Part shown: positions 1-6,664 of the stretch, one piece after another
Layout of the letters: each line of letters starts with the position of its first letter
Numbering within the stretch: the stretch's first letter is position 1
Source of the DNA: Rickettsiales bacterium
GTDB taxonomy: Bacteria > Pseudomonadota > Alphaproteobacteria > Rickettsiales > UBA1997
Direction of reading: 5' to 3'
Length of the DNA stretch: 16,487 nucleotides
Assembly (NCBI GenBank): GCA_031289855.1
Contig: JAITOR010000033.1
Coordinates: forward strand, 1-16,487
Program-made: the position numbers and the translations under genes
The notes under the pieces: model-generated
Database searches by the model: none
Seen by the model: only the letters and a program-made list of their open reading frames with translations
Told to the model about the DNA's origin: nothing

Positions 1-39
1 TCATTCATTATTCCTTTAGCAATTTGTTTGGAGGTTTGT

Positions 40-849
40 ATGAATAAATTGTTATTAAATATCTGTTGTGCTTTTATTTATAAAAAGAAAAATCGTCATC
101 ATTTTAGGGAAAAATATGGAAGGGAAAAAATAGGAAAAAATAATAACTTTGTTGTTACGAATGAAATAAAAAAACAAATTGATGAGAGAATTGATGATGT
201 TATCGCGAATCAAAAAACAGAGTTTGAGGTATTAAAGTTATTGTTAAACAATAAATCAACATCTGATTTAACTTGTATTGCTGAAAAATATTTAAGTGAT
301 AAGGGGAGAGTTCGTAATATTCAGCATTATCACACTTATACTCAAATTTATGAAGTATTATTTATGGAATATAAATTTACGGCAAAAAACGTTTTTGAAT
401 GTGGTATAGGGTATTTAAACTCCGAACAATGTAAAGCAGGTGGCTCATTAAGATTATGGAGAGAATATTTTCCCAATGCACAAATTTATGGAGCTGACAT
501 AAATAAAGAGGTTTTATTCCAAGAAGAAAGAATCTATACAGATTGGATTGATCAAACTTCACCTGAAGCGATTAAAAAATATTTCGACAAAATTGACAAA
601 AAATTTGATGTGATGGTTGAGGATGGTTGGCATGTATTTAAGGCTCAAAATTGTATGTTTGAAAATGGTATTAACTATTTATCAAAAGATGGAATATATG
701 TAATTGAAGACGTAATGCCAGAAGATTTGTTGAAACATCAAAAATATTTTTCAACAAAAAGTGATGAATTTGATGTTAGATATATGCAAATGAACAGTTT
801 GTTCAGATATTATAAAGACAATAATTTAATTGTAATAAAAAGAAAATAA
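40..849 (+). CDS. SAM-dependent methyltransferase, probable glycan O-methyltransferase type
   Basis: A 269-residue protein with a class I SAM-methyltransferase core in its second half. Motif I is FECGIG (119-124), followed by GGSLRLW (134-140), the acidic residue after beta-2 in GADI (151-154), EDGWH (194-198) and VIED (221-224). The order of GGSLRxW, FPNA, GxDI, EDGxH and VIED resembles the MycE/macrocin and cephalosporin-hydroxylase-like methyltransferases that act on sugars. The ATG at 40 is chosen because GGAGG (30-34) sits 5 nt upstream; the frame is open to a TTG at 28, which would overlap that Shine-Dalgarno. The basic N-terminus (KKKNRHHFREKY, 15-26) resembles leaders of some surface-glycan enzymes, by inference. 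With ugd and the Stealth gene nearby, surface-polysaccharide methylation is a reasonable guess; the substrate is unknown. Confidence 0.7.
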   Translation: MNKLLLNICCAFIYKKKNRHHFREKYGREKIGKNNNFVVTNEIKKQIDERIDDVIANQKTEFEVLKLLLNNKSTSDLTCIAEKYLSDKGRVRNIQHYHTYTQIYEVLFMEYKFTAKNVFECGIGYLNSEQCKAGGSLRLWREYFPNAQIYGADINKEVLFQEERIYTDWIDQTSPEAIKKYFDKIDKKFDVMVEDGWHVFKAQNCMFENGINYLSKDGIYVIEDVMPEDLLKHQKYFSTKSDEFDVRYMQMNSLFRYYKDNNLIVIKRK

Positions 850-877
850 AGTTTTTACTTGCATTATTAAAATAATA

Positions 878-909
878 GTTTATCCTGTGAATAGGTAATA
901 AACTTTTTT
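878..909 (+). terminator. Intrinsic terminator or attenuator between the methyltransferase gene and rpsF
   Basis: GTTTATCC (878-885) pairs with GG (894-895) and ATAAAC (898-903), with a two-base TA bulge, and is followed at once by six T (904-909). This has the shape of a rho-independent terminator. It ends only 38 nt before the rpsF start, so it is either the terminator of the upstream gene or an attenuator in the rpsF leader. Confidence 0.5.
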
Positions 910-947
910 ATAAGTTTGTTGTATTTTATTAATTAAATAGGATAGCC

Positions 948-1289
948 ATGCCGTTTTACGAATTAGTGTATATCACTCGTCAAGATTTACCTGCAAATGA
1001 TGTAGATAATCTTACTGTTAAATTTAGCAAAATTTTGGAACAAGGAAAGGGAAAGGTAGTCTCAAAGGAATATTGGGGATTACGAGAACTTGCTTACAAG
1101 ATTAACAAAAACTCAAAAGGACATTATGTGCTTTTAAATATTGATGCTCCGTATCCAGCGGTGGCTGAACTTGAAAGAGTTATGGGTTTTGAAGAAAATG
1201 TAATTAGAAAAGGAATTTTTAAGATTAAAGAAATTTCAAAAGAACCTTCAAAATTATTTGTTTCTGTTAATGCAAAAGAAAAAAGATAA
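948..1289 (+). CDS. rpsF: 30S ribosomal protein S6
   Basis: A 113-residue S6 protein that binds S18 on the platform of the 30S subunit. The sequence follows the family closely: N-terminal MPFYELVYITRQDL, central EYWGLRELAYKI (about 42-53), the KNSKGHYVLLNIDAP strand (54-68) and the AVAELERVMGFEENVIR helix. The wording of these blocks is of the alphaproteobacterial kind. AGGA (939-942) lies 5 nt before the ATG. It is the first gene of the operon with rpsR (9 nt gap) and rplI. I could not find a clear promoter in the short gap before it; two mutually exclusive hairpins there may regulate it. Confidence 0.96.
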   Translation: MPFYELVYITRQDLPANDVDNLTVKFSKILEQGKGKVVSKEYWGLRELAYKINKNSKGHYVLLNIDAPYPAVAELERVMGFEENVIRKGIFKIKEISKEPSKLFVSVNAKEKR

Positions 1290-1298
1290 GGAGAAATT

Positions 1299-1601
1299 AT
1301 GAACAAAAGTTATGACAATAATCAAGAGGAAAGAGGAGATTTTTTGAAAATATCTCTTGTAAATCAAGGTGTTTCTATTAGAAAAAATAAAATTGATCCT
1401 CTGTATAATGTAAAAGATAGCGACATTGATTATAAAAATTTAAAGATTTTAAACGAATATATAAGTGAAAGAGGTAAAATTACATCAAGTAGAGTTAGTG
1501 GTTTGCCAATGAAAAAACAAAGAAAGTTAGCACGAGCAATTAAAAGAGCAAGGAATTTAGCATTATTATCATTTACTGAAAAGAAAGAGGAGGTTAAATA
1601 A
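1299..1601 (+). CDS. rpsR: 30S ribosomal protein S18
   Basis: A 100-residue S18. The conserved core is clear: IDYKNLKILNEYISERGKI (43-61), followed by SRVSG, KKQRKLARAIKRARNLALL (72-90) and a final SF. The N-terminus is unusual: about 42 residues precede IDYK, and the usual RRK and cysteine-containing segment is replaced by a lysine- and asparagine-rich stretch. The ATG is supported by AAGGAGA (1288-1294), which overlaps the rpsF stop. The stop codon shares one base with the rplI start (TAATG), so translation of the two is coupled. Confidence 0.95.
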   Translation: MNKSYDNNQEERGDFLKISLVNQGVSIRKNKIDPLYNVKDSDIDYKNLKILNEYISERGKITSSRVSGLPMKKQRKLARAIKRARNLALLSFTEKKEEVK

Positions 1602-2152
1602 TGAAAATTATTTTAAAAACTAAGATTAGAAAATTAGGGGACATTGGCGATGTTGTTGATGTTAAGGATGGATATGGTAAAAATTTGTTGATTCCAAATG
1701 GTTTTGCATTATTTTATACTGATAAAAATTATGAATATTTCAAACAAAGGAAAGTAGAATTGGAAAAACAAAATTCGGAAAATAAAGCGGCAGCAGAAGA
1801 TATTAAAAATAAAATTAATACAAGGGAAATAGTTTTGATTGAAAATGCAGGTGATGATGGAAAATTATATGGTTCTATTTCTGGTGCAAAAATTGCAACT
1901 TATTTGAATGATTTGTTAAAATTGCAGCTTAAAAAAACAAATATTTCTGTAAATGAAACCATAAAAGAAGTTGGAAAATATATTGTTGACGTGGAATTAC
2001 ATCCAGAGGTTTTCTTTGAAAAAGAAATAATAGTTGCAAGAACAAAAGAGGAAGCAATTAAAATTAAAAAAGGTGAAAAAGTTGTGGTAAAGAAAGATGA
2101 TGAAGCGAAAAAAGAAGAAGTAAAAGAAGAAGTTACAAAAAAGGCCGAATAA
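1601..2152 (+). CDS. rplI: 50S ribosomal protein L9
   Basis: A 183-residue L9, which binds 23S rRNA at the base of the L1 stalk. The N-terminal domain has the family signature: GDIGDVVDVKDGYGKNLLIP followed by NGFAL. A long lysine- and glutamate-rich helix connects it to the C-terminal domain (about 75-150, including GKLYGSI). The protein ends in a charged K/E tail of about 30 residues, which is common in alphaproteobacterial L9 and probably disordered. A strong GAGGAGG (1587-1593) precedes the start, which overlaps the rpsR stop by one base. No further gene follows in the operon; a terminator comes 25 nt later. Confidence 0.96.
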   Translation: MKIILKTKIRKLGDIGDVVDVKDGYGKNLLIPNGFALFYTDKNYEYFKQRKVELEKQNSENKAAAEDIKNKINTREIVLIENAGDDGKLYGSISGAKIATYLNDLLKLQLKKTNISVNETIKEVGKYIVDVELHPEVFFEKEIIVARTKEEAIKIKKGEKVVVKKDDEAKKEEVKEEVTKKAE

Positions 2153-2177
2153 AGCAATATATTGTAATAACAAAATG

Positions 2178-2217
2178 AAAAAAGAAGAGAAGCAATTTTC
2201 TTCTTTTTTGTGTTTTT
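2178..2217 (+). terminator. Intrinsic terminator of the rpsF-rpsR-rplI operon
   Basis: A perfect 11-bp inverted repeat: AAAAAAGAAGA at 2178-2188 pairs with TCTTCTTTTTT at 2199-2209, with a 10-nt loop. The right arm is itself T-rich and is followed by GTGTTTTT (2210-2217). The position 25 nt after rplI fits operon termination. Confidence 0.75.
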
Positions 2218-2276
2218 AAAGAACAACTTTTCAATTATAATTGAGTTAAGAAGAATTGTGAAAAATGTAAAACTAT

Positions 2277-2307
2277 TTGACATTTACACTTATAAGTTTA
2301 GTATACA
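2277..2307 (+). promoter_or_regulatory. Candidate sigma70-type promoter of the ornithine carbamoyltransferase gene
   Basis: TTGACA (2277-2282) matches the -35 consensus exactly. The best -10 match is TATACA (2302-2307), giving a long 19-nt spacer; TACAAT at 2304 is another option, paired with TTTACA at 2283. The spacer contains the palindrome ACTTATAAGT (2288-2297), which could be an operator. The predicted transcript would start about 30 nt before the coding start. Confidence 0.4.
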
Positions 2308-2342
2308 ATGCAATAGGTCAAATAATTCAAAAGGAGCATAAA

Positions 2343-3332
2343 GTGGCAATTAATATAAAGGGAAGGAGTTTTTTAACATTAAAAGATTTTACAGCGGAAG
2401 AAATTACTTATTTATTGGATTTATCAAGAGATTTAAAAAATAAAAAAAGAACAGGTGTAAAGCAAAAATTATTAGATGGCAAAAATATACTTTTATTGTT
2501 TGAAAAAACATCCACAAGAACAAGATGTGCTTTTGAGGTTGCGGCGTTGGATGAGGGTGCTGGTGTAACATTTTTAGGCATAAATGATAGCAATTTTGCA
2601 AAGGAAACCATTGAAGATGGAGCAAAGGTGCTTGGTAGAATGTATGATGGAATAGAATTTAGAGGATACAAACAGTCGACGGTGGAAGATTTGGCAAAAT
2701 ATTCTGGTGTGCCAGTGTGGAATGGTTTAACCGATGATTACCATCCAACGCAGATTTTAGCAGATTTACTTACCATAAGAGAAAAAGTTAATAAGCCATT
2801 AAATAAAATCAAATTTGTATTTACTGGTGATGGAAAGAATAATATGGCAAATTCTTTGATGATTGGTTGTGTAAAAATGGGTATGGATTTTGTGATTTTG
2901 TCCCCAAAAGAACTTCGTCCAAATTTAAAATTAGTAAAAGAAGTAACTGCAATAGCGAAAGAAACTGGTGCAAAAATTACATTAACTGATGATATAAAAG
3001 ATGTGGTGGGAGCAGATGTGATTTATACTGATGTATGGGTTTCAATAGGTGAAAAGGTTAGTTATGCCGAACGAGTTAAATTGCTTAAAAAATACCAAGT
3101 AAATGCCGATATGCTTAAAAAAACTGGCAATAAAGATATAATTTTTATGCATTGTTTGCCAAGTTTTCATAATTTAGAAACTTCGGTGGCAAAAAAAGTT
3201 ATGAAAGAAGAAAAGGTTGATATTTGTGAAGTGACTGATGAGGTTTTTAGAAGTAAAAATTCAGTTGTATTTGACGAAGCTGAAAATAGAATGCATACAA
3301 TAAAAGCTGTGCTTGTGGCAACAATTGGATAA
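2343..3332 (+). CDS. argF: Ornithine carbamoyltransferase
   Basis: A 329-residue enzyme that makes citrulline from ornithine and carbamoyl phosphate in arginine synthesis, or works in reverse in arginine fermentation. The carbamoyl-phosphate motif STRTR is at 57-61, HPTQ at 134-137, the ornithine-loop segment DVWVSIGE at 230-237 (the usual SMG is SIG here) and FMHCLP at 268-273 with the catalytic Cys271. The end has the EVTDEVF and DEAENRMHTIKA blocks. I chose the GTG at 2343 because GGAG (2333-2336) sits 6 nt upstream and the protein then begins as the family does; the earlier in-frame TTG at 2277 is the -35 box. Catabolic (arcB) and anabolic (argF) forms cannot be told apart here. It stands alone, with its stop 2 nt from the stop of the convergent gene. 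Confidence 0.92.
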   Translation: MAINIKGRSFLTLKDFTAEEITYLLDLSRDLKNKKRTGVKQKLLDGKNILLLFEKTSTRTRCAFEVAALDEGAGVTFLGINDSNFAKETIEDGAKVLGRMYDGIEFRGYKQSTVEDLAKYSGVPVWNGLTDDYHPTQILADLLTIREKVNKPLNKIKFVFTGDGKNNMANSLMIGCVKMGMDFVILSPKELRPNLKLVKEVTAIAKETGAKITLTDDIKDVVGADVIYTDVWVSIGEKVSYAERVKLLKKYQVNADMLKKTGNKDIIFMHCLPSFHNLETSVAKKVMKEEKVDICEVTDEVFRSKNSVVFDEAENRMHTIKAVLVATIG

Positions 3333-3334
3333 AG

Positions 3335-3985
3335 TTATTTTATAAATTTTAACAATTCTTCTTTTTCTTTTTTATATCCATCGACAGATAAATGCACGAT
3401 GTCTTTGTAATTTATTTCTGCAACATTTCCATCCGTATCTTGATATAATTTTGAAATATCCAAATAATCAACATTTTTAATTTCTTTCAAATATTCATTT
3501 AACTCATTAAACTTTTTATTTAAATTTTCATCAGTTGATGGAATTATAGATAACAAAATAATTTTTGTTTTTGTATTTTTATTTATGTATTTAACGATTG
3601 TTTTTATTTTATTTGCTGTTTTTTTTGGAGTATTATTTCCATGCCATAAATTATTTGTTCCAATCATTATTATTGTTATTTTAGCATTGGCTAATGCTCC
3701 ATTTTGCAATCTCCATAACAAATTTCCAGTTTTATCTCCTGCTATTCCTTCATTGATTATTTTATATTTTTCACTAATTTCAATCCAAGAATCAATTCCT
3801 TCCTGTTCCCAAAAATGAGTAATACTATCACCTAAAAATGCTATATCAAACTTTTCATTCTTTATTTTTTCCACAATTTGTTGATGTCTATCCTGCCACC
3901 ACTTATCATTTCGCCCTAATGTATCATTATCATTGGAGCAGGCTATCACAAACAACACAAATATAAAAACTAAAAACTTTTTCAT
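3335..3985 (-). CDS. SGNH/GDSL-family esterase lipoprotein (PAF-acetylhydrolase-like)
   Basis: A 216-residue predicted lipoprotein: short basic start, hydrophobic core and lipobox VIAC with the acylated Cys16. The mature part has the SGNH hydrolase blocks: GDSI (52-55, nucleophile Ser54), block II in NEGIAGDKT (Gly80 or Gly83), IGTNN (108-112, oxyanion Asn) and DIVHLS with Asp195 and His198. The WRLQNG context resembles platelet-activating-factor acetylhydrolase-like members. Its substrate is unknown; deacylation of envelope glycans or lipids is an inference. I prefer the ATG at 3985 because it gives a classical signal peptide; an in-frame ATG at 3994 overlaps the fabH stop. Neither has a clear Shine-Dalgarno, so it is probably cotranscribed with fabH and translationally coupled. 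Confidence 0.85.
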   Translation of the reverse strand: MKKFLVFIFVLFVIACSNDNDTLGRNDKWWQDRHQQIVEKIKNEKFDIAFLGDSITHFWEQEGIDSWIEISEKYKIINEGIAGDKTGNLLWRLQNGALANAKITIIMIGTNNLWHGNNTPKKTANKIKTIVKYINKNTKTKIILLSIIPSTDENLNKKFNELNEYLKEIKNVDYLDISKLYQDTDGNVAEINYKDIVHLSVDGYKKEKEELLKFIK

Positions 3986-3987
3986 AT

Positions 3988-4944
3988 TTACCATTTAATA
4001 ATGATACTTCCCCATGTCAAACCGCCACCAAGTGCATCCAAAACAACTATATTTCCATCTTTAATTTTATTGTTTTTTAAGGCATATTCTATGGCAATTG
4101 GAATTGAAGCAGCAGAAGTGTTTCCTATTTTTTCAAGTGTAGTTATAACTTTTTCTTTCGGCAACTTTAATTTATCACCTACACCATCTATAATTCTAAT
4201 ATTTGCCTGATGGGGAATGAATAAATCGATATCATCAATAGTTAAATTACATTTTTTTAAATTGTTAATTATACAATCGCTCATTTTGTTAATGGCAAGT
4301 TTAAAAACCTCTTTTCCCTCCATATAAATATGTCCAGTTCTTTGATTCATTGATACACCACCGGTGGTATTTAAAATATTACCATATTTTCCATCAGAAT
4401 GTAATTGGCAACTTAAAATTCCTCTATCTTCATCCGTAGATTGTAAAATTACGGCTCCCGCACCATCACCAAAAAGTACACAAGTGGTTCTATCGCTCCA
4501 ATCTACAATTTTGGTTAAAGTTTCAGCACCCACCACCAATGCAGTTTTTATTTGTCCCGTTTTGATGAAATTGTCAGCCACATTTAAGGCATAAACGAAG
4601 CCAGAACATACAGCTTGTATATCAAATGCGAAACCAGTGGCAATTTCAAGTTTGTTTTGTAAAATCGTGGCAGTGGCTGGAAATGTCCTATCTGGGGTTG
4701 TGGTGGCCACAATTATTAAATCAATATCATCCTTATTAATTCCGGCATTATTTATGGCACTTAACGAGGCATTTAGAGCTAAATCAGATGTCAACTCATC
4801 CTTTGTTGCCATTCGTCGTTCTCTAATACCGCTTCGTTCAAAAATCCACTCATCGCTTGTCTCAACAATTTCCTCTAAATCAAAATTAGTCATTATTTTA
4901 TTGGGTAAGAACGAGCCCGCACCAATAATTTTACCATTTACCAT
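3988..4944 (-). CDS. fabH: Beta-ketoacyl-ACP synthase III
   Basis: A 318-residue enzyme that starts fatty-acid synthesis by condensing acetyl-CoA with malonyl-ACP. The catalytic triad is visible: Cys113 in AVCSGF, His245 in IPHQAN and Asn275 in GNTSAAS, with DEWIFERSGIRERR (31-44) near the N-terminus and the GGGLTWGS end. Length matches the family. It is not next to plsX, its frequent partner, but is followed by an SGNH lipoprotein gene within 2 nt. A near-consensus promoter lies upstream and predicts a leader of only about 20 nt with no Shine-Dalgarno. Confidence 0.96.
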   Translation of the reverse strand: MVNGKIIGAGSFLPNKIMTNFDLEEIVETSDEWIFERSGIRERRMATKDELTSDLALNASLSAINNAGINKDDIDLIIVATTTPDRTFPATATILQNKLEIATGFAFDIQAVCSGFVYALNVADNFIKTGQIKTALVVGAETLTKIVDWSDRTTCVLFGDGAGAVILQSTDEDRGILSCQLHSDGKYGNILNTTGGVSMNQRTGHIYMEGKEVFKLAINKMSDCIINNLKKCNLTIDDIDLFIPHQANIRIIDGVGDKLKLPKEKVITTLEKIGNTSAASIPIAIEYALKNNKIKDGNIVVLDALGGGLTWGSIIIKW

Positions 4945-4969
4945 AAAATAAAAATATTATATATATGGT

Positions 4970-4997
4970 ATTATATTTGTAGTATGTGAAATGTCAA
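4970..4997 (-). promoter_or_regulatory. Sigma70-type promoter of fabH
   Basis: On the minus strand TTGACA (4997-4992) and TATAAT (4975-4970) both match consensus, separated by 16 nt. The predicted start near 4963 leaves a leader of about 19 nt before the fabH ATG. This is the strongest promoter match in the window. Confidence 0.75.
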
Positions 4998-5004
4998 ATG
5001 ATAA

Positions 5005-5034
5005 TTACTTTAATTTTTTATAATTTTTTTTCAA
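5005..5034 (-). CDS. Putative 9-codon micro-ORF in repeated element copy B
   Basis: TTG start (5034-5032) with AGGAGG (5045-5040) exactly 5 nt upstream, reading MKKNYKKLK then TAA. It closely resembles the 8-codon frame at 14560-14586 (MKINFKKI), which has the same Shine-Dalgarno spacing and the same TTG start. The Shine-Dalgarno is better than that of most full-length genes here. It may be a translated micropeptide, a leader peptide or the relic of a lost gene start. No function is recognised. Confidence 0.3.
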   Translation of the reverse strand: MKKNYKKLK

Positions 5035-5105
5035 TTTATCCTCCTTACATTTATTTTGTTTAATGTATTTATATTATACATTATTTAAATTAACTACGGA
5101 AGTAC
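5005..5105 (-). repeat. Repeated intergenic element, copy B (upstream of fabH)
   Basis: Reading on the minus strand: GTACTTCCGT (5105-5096), 17 nt, TATAAT (5078-5073), a short hairpin TACATT/AATGTA with an A-rich loop containing AACAAAA, then AGGAGG, five bases and a TTG-start micro-ORF. The same parts in the same order occur at 14467-14586 on the plus strand. It lies between ugd and fabH, and its micro-ORF stop is 7 nt before the fabH -35 box. The promoter is plausible (TTCCGT-17-TATAAT) but its -35 is poor. Confidence 0.5.
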
Positions 5106-5174
5106 CACTTAAAATAATTTTGTAATTTAACAAAGTTAGTTATATTTTGTTTTTTATATATTTCCCTCCTCCCT

Positions 5175-6470
5175 CTAATCCTTTTTCCCCACTTGTAAAT
5201 ATTGAAATCCCTTATTTTCTAATTCTTTTCTATTATAAATATTTCTACCATCAAAAATTATGGGTGTTCTTAATTTTCTTTTTATCTCATCAAAATTTGG
5301 ATTTTTAAATTCTTTCCATTCGGTAATTAACAACAATGCATCAGCATCAGTAACAGCATCCATTGCATTTTCACTATACATAATTTTATTTTCAAATATA
5401 GTTTTTGCGATTTCAAATGCTTGTGGATCGTAGGTTTTAATCTTTGCACCATGTTCCACCAACAAATTAATAATTGTAATTGAAGGGGCTTCTCGCATAT
5501 CATTAGTTTCAGGTTTGAACGCCAATCCCCATACTGCAAAAGTTTTTCCAGTTAAATCGTTGCCAAATATTTTAAAAATTTTATCTACAAATTTCAATCT
5601 TTGTTTTTTATTTATTTTATCAGCAGCATCAATAATAGCACATTCTACCCCATTATCTTTTGCTATTTTTGAAATCGCCTTTACATCCTTGGGGAAACAA
5701 CTTCCGCCATAACCTAACCCAGGGAACAAAAATTCACTTCCAATTCTTTTGTCAGCGCACATTCCTACTCTAACTTTATTCATGTCTGCACCTAATTTTT
5801 CACATAAATTTGCAATTTCATTTGCATAGCTAATTTTTACTGCAAGAAATGAATTAGAGGCATATTTCACTAATTCTGCTGATTTTGTGTCCATGGTAAT
5901 TATATTATTTGATATTGACTTATATAAGTCTAACATTATACTTGTGCTTTTTTGTGTATCACTACCAATTACAACCCTATCTGGGTTTAAAAAATCTTTT
6001 ACTGCCATTCCTTGTTTTAAAAATTCAGGATTAGAAACCACATCAAATTCTTTATCCGTTAAGTTTGCAATTATATTTTTTACCTTTTCTGCCGTGCCAA
6101 CAGGAACAGTTGATTTGTCAACTATAACCTTGTATTCGTTTATGTTTTTTCCAATATCTTTTGCCACTTGTTCTACATATTTCAAGTCAGCAGAACCATC
6201 TTCACCTTGTGGAGTCCCTACGGCAATAAAAATTACTTGTGATTTTTCCACCGCATCTTTTGTGCTATTTGTAAAAATTAATTTTTTATTCTTAAAATTA
6301 TTTAGCACCAAATCATCAAGACCTGGTTCATAAATTGGAATTATACCTTTTTCAAGTTTTTCAATTTTTTTTAAATCATTGTCAACACAGATAACATCAT
6401 TTCCCATTTCAGCAAAACAAGCACCAGCCACAAGTCCAACATATCCAGTTCCAATTACACAAATTTTCAT
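5175..6470 (-). CDS. ugd: UDP-glucose 6-dehydrogenase
   Basis: A 431-residue enzyme that oxidises UDP-glucose to UDP-glucuronate with two NAD+. The N-terminal Rossmann motif GTGYVG is at 7-12, the EPGL segment at 48-51, VGTPQGEDGSADL at 84-96, STVPVGT at 120-126 and the catalytic Cys258 in GYGGSCFPKDV. The C-terminal domain holds WGLAFKPETNDMREAPS. The ATG at 6470 begins the Rossmann fold directly; the frame is open 20 codons further upstream, but those residues do not belong to the family. There is no Shine-Dalgarno. It would supply uronic acid for capsule or LPS, consistent with the Stealth and methyltransferase genes. It is divergent from rpsA. UDP-N-acetylmannosamine dehydrogenase is a less likely alternative. 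Confidence 0.93.
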   Translation of the reverse strand: MKICVIGTGYVGLVAGACFAEMGNDVICVDNDLKKIEKLEKGIIPIYEPGLDDLVLNNFKNKKLIFTNSTKDAVEKSQVIFIAVGTPQGEDGSADLKYVEQVAKDIGKNINEYKVIVDKSTVPVGTAEKVKNIIANLTDKEFDVVSNPEFLKQGMAVKDFLNPDRVVIGSDTQKSTSIMLDLYKSISNNIITMDTKSAELVKYASNSFLAVKISYANEIANLCEKLGADMNKVRVGMCADKRIGSEFLFPGLGYGGSCFPKDVKAISKIAKDNGVECAIIDAADKINKKQRLKFVDKIFKIFGNDLTGKTFAVWGLAFKPETNDMREAPSITIINLLVEHGAKIKTYDPQAFEIAKTIFENKIMYSENAMDAVTDADALLLITEWKEFKNPNFDEIKRKLRTPIIFDGRNIYNRKELENKGFQYLQVGKKD

Positions 6471-6575
6471 AACTATTATAATAAAGTTTATCTTAATTGA
6501 TTTAATAGTGCAATTTGTTTTAATAGTCAAATAAAATAATTTGCTTTATAAAATAACATGTATTATCATGAAAAT

Positions 6576-6629
6576 ATATTCCACCCTCTCCATAATAATA
6601 AATGGGGGTTTTATGTGATGTTGGAATAT
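6576..6629 (+). promoter_or_regulatory. Structured leader upstream of rpsA
   Basis: An outer perfect 8-bp stem, ATATTCCA (6576-6583) with TGGAATAT (6622-6629), encloses an inner 7-bp hairpin with two G-U pairs (6587-6593 with 6602-6608, 8-nt loop). It ends 35 nt before the rpsA start. Ribosomal protein S1 represses its own messenger through leader structure in enterobacteria, so an autoregulatory role is plausible here. No clean promoter was found upstream. Confidence 0.35.
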
Positions 6630-6664
6630 TGTGATTAACTACCCTGTGTGTATGGTAAATAAAT

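Noticed and set aside
1900..2283. Long minus-strand open frame antisense to the end of rplI
   Set aside because: It is a shadow of the lysine- and glutamate-rich codons of rplI, giving a phenylalanine- and serine-rich low-complexity product with no Shine-Dalgarno.
2277..2342. N-terminal extension of the ornithine carbamoyltransferase frame back to TTG at 2277
   Set aside because: The 22 extra codons overlap the -35 box, have no family resemblance, and the GTG at 2343 has a proper Shine-Dalgarno.
4945..5174. tRNA or other structured RNA gene in the fabH upstream gap
   Set aside because: No cloverleaf, no CCA end and no T-loop sequence; the content is better described as the repeated element plus the fabH promoter.
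6474..6480. TATAAT just upstream of ugd as its -10 box
   Set aside because: It ends 4 nt before the ATG, too close for a transcription start at or before the start codon, and has no matching -35 box.
6471..6530. 20-codon N-terminal extension of ugd
   Set aside because: It precedes the Rossmann GTGYVG fold with residues not found in the family; the ATG at 6470 is the natural start.
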